From the NCBI GenBank assembly GCA_964406155.1, contig CAYOQR010000001.1:62001-126000 (forward strand): a stretch of 64,000 nt of DNA. Direction: 5' to 3'. This document shows positions 59,627 to 64,000 of the stretch, in pieces. The translations under genes and the position numbers were made by a program. Within the stretch, counting starts at the first letter, position 1; the number at the start of each line of letters is the position of its first letter. Below the pieces are notes generated by a model that searched no databases, had not been told where the DNA came from, and saw only the letters and a program-made list of their open reading frames with translations. The stretch is from Dongia_B sp964406155 (GTDB lineage Bacteria > Pseudomonadota > Alphaproteobacteria > Dongiales > Dongiaceae).

Positions 59627-60006
59627 TCTTGCAGCTTTTGCCAGGAAATCATTGTAAAACTGATTCTGTCGGATCGGCGCGGGGTGATCGCATGGGCTGC
59701 GGCGTTCGCTCTGGCGCCAGCCTTTTTCTTACTTTAAAAACAATAAATTACACCCATATACCGTGAATGGCGCTGAACTTTGCCGATGCAGCCTAAGTGG
59801 CTTGCTGGATTGGAACTTTTGCTTGGCAGGCAACCGCCATTGATGGTAAGTGGCGGATGAATTTCGAGCCTGGCGGCAGAGCTGGGCACGCAAGCCCGGC
59901 CGCTTGGTGCGCGCCGGTGTTTTAATGTTTGACTATGGTCAAGGAATGCCTTGGCCGTCCGCAGGCTGAGCTGAGCGCGGTTCCCGGCGGCCGAGAAGGA
60001 GGTATC
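59627..60006. other. 380-bp region upstream of trcR
   Basis: AT-rich in part. I looked for the CtrA motif TTAA-N7-TTAA and did not find a good copy. One GANTC (CcrM) site lies near 59661. No gene is seen. Confidence 0.35.
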
Positions 60007-60645
60007 ATGGCGCAACTTCTGATGCCGAAAGCAACGGCGGTATGGCTGGTGGAAAACACCGCTTTGACCTTTGAGCAGATCGGCGCGTTCTGCAATCTGC
60101 ACCCGCTGGAAGTCCAGGGCATCGCCGATGGCGAAGTGGCGGTCGGCATCGTCGGCCTCGACCCCACCAGCAACGGGCAGTTGACCAAGGAAGAGATCCA
60201 GCGCTGCGAGGCCGATCCGGCCGGCCGCTTGAAAATGGCCCGGGTGGATATCCCCCTGCCGGTCACCCGCACCAAGGGCCCGCGCTACACGCCGATTTCC
60301 AAGCGCCAGGACAAGCCCGATGCGGTGGCTTGGCTGGTCCGCCATCATCCGGAACTCTCCGACGCGCAGATTTCCCGCCTGATCGGCACCACCAAGCAGA
60401 CCATCGCCGCGGTGCGCGACCGCAGCCACTGGAACTCGGCCAATCTGCGGCCGCGCGATCCGGTGCTGCTCGGCCTCTGCTCGCAGACCGATCTCAATGC
60501 CGCCATCATCAAAGCGCGCAAGGCCGCCGGCAAGCCGGCGACCCTCGATCCGCTGCCGGTGGAAGAGCATCACGAAGAAGAGCACGGCAGCACGCGCTTG
60601 CCCGGCGGTTTCGATATCAGCACCTTCCTGCCGAACAAGCACTGA
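60007..60645 (+). CDS. trcR: Cell-cycle transcriptional regulator TrcR (DUF1013)
   Basis: 212 residues from the ATG at 60007, with AAGGAGG before it. The DUF1013 hallmarks are MPKATAVWLVENTALTFEQI, FCNLHPLEVQGIADGEVAVG, ITKGPRYTP-like TRTKGPRYTPISKRQDKPDA and GTTKQTIAAVRDRSHWNSAN. The last looks like a helix-turn-helix. It is confined to alphaproteobacteria. The C-terminal His/Glu patch and LPGGFDISTFLPNKH end are usual. It is followed by a terminator. Confidence 0.95.
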   Translation: MAQLLMPKATAVWLVENTALTFEQIGAFCNLHPLEVQGIADGEVAVGIVGLDPTSNGQLTKEEIQRCEADPAGRLKMARVDIPLPVTRTKGPRYTPISKRQDKPDAVAWLVRHHPELSDAQISRLIGTTKQTIAAVRDRSHWNSANLRPRDPVLLGLCSQTDLNAAIIKARKAAGKPATLDPLPVEEHHEEEHGSTRLPGGFDISTFLPNKH

Positions 60646-60700
60646 CCGGAATCCGGTCATGTCCATCGGCCCTGCCACGGACGGTGCCGGACGAGATCAA

Positions 60701-60726
60701 AGGGGATGCTTCGGCATCCCCTTTTT
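60701..60726 (+). terminator. Rho-independent terminator after trcR
   Basis: AGGGGATGC (60701-60709) pairs with GCATCCCCT (60714-60722) around the tetraloop TTCG, followed by a T-run. Confidence 0.93.
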
Positions 60727-60768
60727 GCTTGGCTGAAACCCAGGTTCTCTTTTCACAAGACCAACGAC

Positions 60769-61686
60769 ATGCACCCCAAACTTGATTTAAGCAATGAGGT
60801 GGCGGCAGCGCAGCGAGACGGGCAGCCCGTCGTCGCCCTGGAATCGACCATCATCGCCCATGGCATGGCCTATCCCGACAATTTACGGACGGCGCAGGAA
60901 GTCGAGGCGATTGTCCGGACGGCAGGCGCCGTTCCCGCCACCATCGCGGTGCTGGACGGCCGGGCCAAGATCGGCCTCTCCGTGGCCGAGTTGACCCGGG
61001 TCGCCACCGATCCCGGTTTGATGAAGGCCAGTACCCGTGATCTGCCTTATCTCTTCGCCACTGGCGGCCAGGGCGCCACGACCGTTGCCGCAACCATGCG
61101 GCTAGCCGCCTTGGCCGGGATCGCGGTCTTCGCCACCGGCGGCATCGGCGGGGTGCATCGCGGCGCAGCCGAGAGCTTCGATATCTCCGCCGATCTCGGC
61201 GAGCTGGCCCGGACCGAGGTGGCCGTCGTCTCGGCCGGCGTCAAATCGATCCTGGATATCGCTCTCACCCTGGAAAAGCTGGAGACGCTGGGCGTACCGG
61301 TGATCTGCTATGGCAGCGATGAGTTCCCAGCTTTCTATTCCCGCAGCAGCGGCTGCCCCGCCCCGCTGCGCCTCGACAGCATCGCCGAGATCGCCGAGCT
61401 GATCCACCAGCACCGGCATTTGCGGCTCGGCACCGGTATCAGCATCGCCTGCCCGATCCCAGCCGCGGCGGAAATCCCGGCCGCCAGCCTGCAGCCCATC
61501 ATCGATGCTGCCCTCAGGGACGCTGCGGAGCAAGGCATTCGCGGCAAGGCCGTCACACCCTTCATCCTCGCCCGCGTAAAGGCGCTGAGTCAGGGCGACA
61601 GCCTCACCGCCAATATCGCCTTGGTTAAGAATAATGCCGAGATCGCCGCGCGGATCGCTGTCGCCTTGGGGTCGTTAACCACTTGA
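60769..61686 (+). CDS. psuG: Pseudouridine-5'-phosphate glycosidase
   Basis: 305 residues. Breaks pseudouridine 5'-phosphate into uracil and ribose 5-phosphate. Motifs: PVVALESTIIAHGMAYPDNL, VPATIAVLDGRAKIGLS (catalytic Lys), FATGGIGGVHRGAAESFDIS and SADLGELARTEVAVVSAGVK. The conserved ENPFxL-like end is present as NNAEIAARIAVAL. The pseudouridine kinase PsuK is not beside it, so it may be elsewhere. The start ATG at 60769 gives the normal N-terminus. Confidence 0.95.
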   Translation: MHPKLDLSNEVAAAQRDGQPVVALESTIIAHGMAYPDNLRTAQEVEAIVRTAGAVPATIAVLDGRAKIGLSVAELTRVATDPGLMKASTRDLPYLFATGGQGATTVAATMRLAALAGIAVFATGGIGGVHRGAAESFDISADLGELARTEVAVVSAGVKSILDIALTLEKLETLGVPVICYGSDEFPAFYSRSSGCPAPLRLDSIAEIAELIHQHRHLRLGTGISIACPIPAAAEIPAASLQPIIDAALRDAAEQGIRGKAVTPFILARVKALSQGDSLTANIALVKNNAEIAARIAVALGSLTT

Positions 61687-61854
61687 TCTAGCAAAGCGAC
61701 GATCATCCCCACACCATCTTGTGACGCCACGATCGCAGTGATTGAAATTTAGGCAAAATTAAAGAACATTACTTATAAAATTCAACTTATCCTTCCCACC
61801 GTCTCCAAAGCCGGCTATATGATCCGCCGCGCTGTTGCCTGCCGGGGGGCTCGA

Positions 61855-62346
61855 ATGCAACACCGAACACCGGATCCCGCACAGGTCAAGGAGCCATCGT
61901 TCCTGACCATCAGTCACGAGTCAGTCCGCTTGCTGTACCGCTATTGGCACAGCAAGCGCGAGGGACGGCTCATGCCCAGCCGCCGCGACATCGACCCGAT
62001 CGAGATGAAGGCCTGGCTCGCCCATATGGTACTGGTCGATGTCCTGCCGACCGAGCCGCGCTTCGTCTATCGCCTGGTTGGCACTGGTGAGGTTGCCCAG
62101 CGCCGCCGCGACCCGACCGGCCGGCCGGTGGCCGAAGCCTTTTTCGCCGAGAGCGCAGAAAAGGCGCTGCAGCAATACGATACCGTGGTGACCAGCCGCG
62201 AGCCTCTCTTCTTCAACGAACCGTATCCGACGCCGCTGGGCAAAGTAGCCCATGATGACATTCTCTATCTGCCGCTGTCGGATGACGGCGAGACGGTCAA
62301 CATGATCATGGTCTTCACCCATATGTGGGTGAAGGATAGCGACTGA
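61855..62346 (+). CDS. PAS domain protein (PAS_5 type)
   Basis: 163 residues from the ATG at 61855; an ATG at 61819 would add 12. A single PAS fold of the alphaproteobacterial PAS_5 family is seen: LYRYWHSKREGRLMPSRRDI, MVLVDVLPTEPRFVYRLVGT, then GEVAQRRRDPTGRPVAEAFF and YLPLSDDGETVNMIMVFTHM. It has no output domain. It probably acts as a small sensor or binding module. Confidence 0.88.
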   Translation: MQHRTPDPAQVKEPSFLTISHESVRLLYRYWHSKREGRLMPSRRDIDPIEMKAWLAHMVLVDVLPTEPRFVYRLVGTGEVAQRRRDPTGRPVAEAFFAESAEKALQQYDTVVTSREPLFFNEPYPTPLGKVAHDDILYLPLSDDGETVNMIMVFTHMWVKDSD

Positions 62347-62380
62347 ACCGGTTCGGTTTCGTCGAATGGCCCCCAAAAGC

Positions 62381-62412
62381 AAAACGGCGCCCCGAACGGA
62401 GCGCCGTTTTTT
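62381..62412. terminator. Bidirectional terminator between the PAS gene and the ALDH7 gene
   Basis: AAAACGGCGC (62381-62390) pairs with GCGCCGTTTT (62401-62410) over a 10-nt loop, with T-runs on both strands. It serves both convergent genes. Confidence 0.92.
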
Positions 62413-62431
62413 ACGATTGATCCGTCGCCAA

Positions 62432-63934
62432 TCAGCCGACGTCGAACTTGATGCCCTGGGCGAGCGGCAGCTTGTCCGAATAGTTGATCGTATTGGTCGC
62501 GCGGCGCATATAAGCGCGCCAGGCATCGGAACCGGATTCACGGCCGCCGCCGGTTTCCTTCTCGCCACCGAAGGCGCCGCCGATTTCCGCGCCCGACGGG
62601 CCGATATTGACATTGGCGATGCCGCAATCGCTCCCCTGGGCCGAGAGGAAGAATTCAGCTTCGCGCAGATCCTGGGTGAAGATGCAGGACGACAGGCCCT
62701 GGGGCACATCGTTTTGCAAGGCAATCGCCTCGTCGAATTTCTTATAGCTCAGCACATAAAGGATCGGCGCGAAGGTTTCCTCCTTCACTACCGCCGTCTG
62801 ACCGGGCATTTCGACGATGGCCGGGCGGATGTAGAAGCCGTTTTCGCAGCCCTTCACCTTGACCCGTTCGCCGCCGGTGACCTTGCCGCCCTGCTCCTTC
62901 GCGGCCTTCAGGGCCGCCTGCATGCGCTCGAAGGAGGCTTCGTCGATCAGCGGACCGACCAGGGTTTTGCTGTCCAGGGGATTGCCCACCGGCAAGTTGC
63001 CGTAAATCTTCTTCAAGCGCGGCAGCAGTTTGTCGCGCACGCTTTCATGCACGATCACGCGGCGCAGCGTGGTGCAGCGCTGACCGGCCGTGCCGACCGC
63101 CGAGAAGGTGATGGCCCGTACCGCCAGTTCTAGATCGGCACTGGGGCAGACGATCATGGCGTTGTTGCCGCCCAGTTCCAGCAGCGACCGGCCGAAGCGC
63201 GCGGCGACGCGCGGGCCGACTTCGCGGCCCATGCGGGTCGAACCGGTGGCGCTGACCAGCGCGACACGCTTGTCATCGACCACGACTTCGCCGACCTCAC
63301 GGCCGCCGATCACGACTTCCAGCAGGCCCTTCGGCGCATTGCCGAACTTCTTCGCGGCCTTCTCGAAGATCTTCTGGCAGGCAAGAGCCGTCAGCGGATT
63401 CTTTTCCGAGGGCTTCCACACCACGGCATTGCCGCAGACGATGGCGAGCGCCGTGTTCCAGGACCAGACGGCGACCGGGAAATTGAAGGCGCTGATGACG
63501 CCGACCACGCCGAGCGGATGCCAGGTCTCCATCATGCGATGGCCCGGCCGTTCAGAGGCGATGGTGAGACCGTAAAGCTGGCGCGACAGCCCGACGGCGA
63601 AATCGCAGATGTCGATCATTTCCTGAACTTCGCCCAGGCCTTCCTGGACGATCTTGCCGACCTCGTGGGACACCAGGGCGCCCAGGGCCTCCTTATGGGC
63701 ACGCAGCTCCTCGCCGAACAGGCGGATCAGCTCGCCACGCTGCGGCGCCGGCACCGCACGCCAGGCCTTGAAGGCCTCGTCGGCGCGGGCGATCTTCTTT
63801 TCTGCCGCCGCCTTGCTGTCGGTCTTGACCTTGGCCATGACGCTGCCATCGATCGGCGAACGGGCGATCAGATCGCCGCTTTTCAGGTCCTTGGCATCAA
63901 GGCCGAGCTGCTTCAGCACTTTGGTAATCGACAT
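62432..63934 (-). CDS. ALDH7 family aldehyde dehydrogenase (alpha-aminoadipic semialdehyde/piperideine-6-carboxylate type)
   Basis: 500 residues from the ATG at 63934 with GGAGA before it. Oxidises a lysine-derived semialdehyde using NAD. Features are VVGVISAFNFPVAVWSWNTA, the Glu in LELGGNNAMIVCPSADLELA, the catalytic Cys in GTAGQRCTTLRRVIVHESV and ETFAPILYVLSYKKFDEAI. The C-terminal GGAFGGEKETGGGRESGSDA, WRAYMRRATNTINY is the ALDH7 end. Lysine catabolism is the likely role, though no other lysine genes are in the window. Confidence 0.93.
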   Translation of the reverse strand: MSITKVLKQLGLDAKDLKSGDLIARSPIDGSVMAKVKTDSKAAAEKKIARADEAFKAWRAVPAPQRGELIRLFGEELRAHKEALGALVSHEVGKIVQEGLGEVQEMIDICDFAVGLSRQLYGLTIASERPGHRMMETWHPLGVVGVISAFNFPVAVWSWNTALAIVCGNAVVWKPSEKNPLTALACQKIFEKAAKKFGNAPKGLLEVVIGGREVGEVVVDDKRVALVSATGSTRMGREVGPRVAARFGRSLLELGGNNAMIVCPSADLELAVRAITFSAVGTAGQRCTTLRRVIVHESVRDKLLPRLKKIYGNLPVGNPLDSKTLVGPLIDEASFERMQAALKAAKEQGGKVTGGERVKVKGCENGFYIRPAIVEMPGQTAVVKEETFAPILYVLSYKKFDEAIALQNDVPQGLSSCIFTQDLREAEFFLSAQGSDCGIANVNIGPSGAEIGGAFGGEKETGGGRESGSDAWRAYMRRATNTINYSDKLPLAQGIKFDVG

Positions 63935-64000
63935 GGGGTCTCCATTATGAAAGGCATCGCCAGATGGCTCCAATCCATGCGGGAAGGGTCAGGCACTGTC

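Overview
The window comes from a GC-rich alphaproteobacterial chromosome, most likely of the Rhodospirillales or a neighbouring order. The best evidence is a set of lineage-typical genes: the CtrA-degradation factor RcdA (DUF1465), the cell-cycle regulator TrcR (DUF1013), a DUF1192 protein, frataxin CyaY, a C- type ribosomal protein L31, and a tkt-gap ... fba-thiE-like glycolytic/pentose series. I see no tRNA, rRNA, CRISPR array, prophage or intact insertion sequence.

Layout. 0.1-0.5 kb holds a decayed GNAT acetyltransferase. 0.7-9.5 kb holds central carbon metabolism (transketolase, GAPDH, class I aldolase, ThiE-like protein), interrupted by a lipoprotein, an aldo/keto reductase with its TetR regulator, a FlK-like thioesterase and a Cu/Zn superoxide dismutase; phosphoglycerate kinase is absent. 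9.6-18 kb holds a periplasmic binding protein, an AstE-like deacylase, MetF, an unrecognised 465-residue protein, a GNAT/TfoX-C pair and an ABC exporter coupled to a small unknown protein. 18.2-28.4 kb is the accessory core: two tandem autotransporter adhesins with different passengers but an identical 1.1-kb 3' block, two intact AraC regulators and two araC 3' remnants, one in front of each adhesin. A shared upstream element with 22-bp-spaced repeats links both adhesins and one araC gene.

28.7-34.7 kb is an envelope block: EF-P, an inositol-monophosphatase family protein, an Ala/Thr-rich OmpA-domain protein and a MotA/TolQ-like plus OmpA/MotB-like pair. 34.8-36.9 kb is a probable zinc-starvation operon: Zur-type dyad, structured leader, COG0523 GTPase, a 75-residue protein and DUF1826. 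Next come an MHYT-domain histidine kinase, CyaY with an MsbA-like exporter, a glyoxalase-fold protein and a 2243-residue RTX/VCBS adhesin with no secretion genes beside it. 49-64 kb holds L31, RcdA, an Hsp20 gene with an RpoH-type promoter and ROSE-like thermometer, a split aconitase X pair, O-acetylhomoserine sulfhydrylase, DUF1192/quinone oxidoreductase/TrcR, PsuG, a PAS-domain protein and an ALDH7 dehydrogenase.

The most unusual system is the 18-28 kb module. It reads as repeated duplication of an araC-operator-autotransporter cassette, followed by decay of the linked araC copies, divergence of the passengers and homogenisation of the barrel. Most functional names rest on recognition of family motifs by eye; no database search was run.
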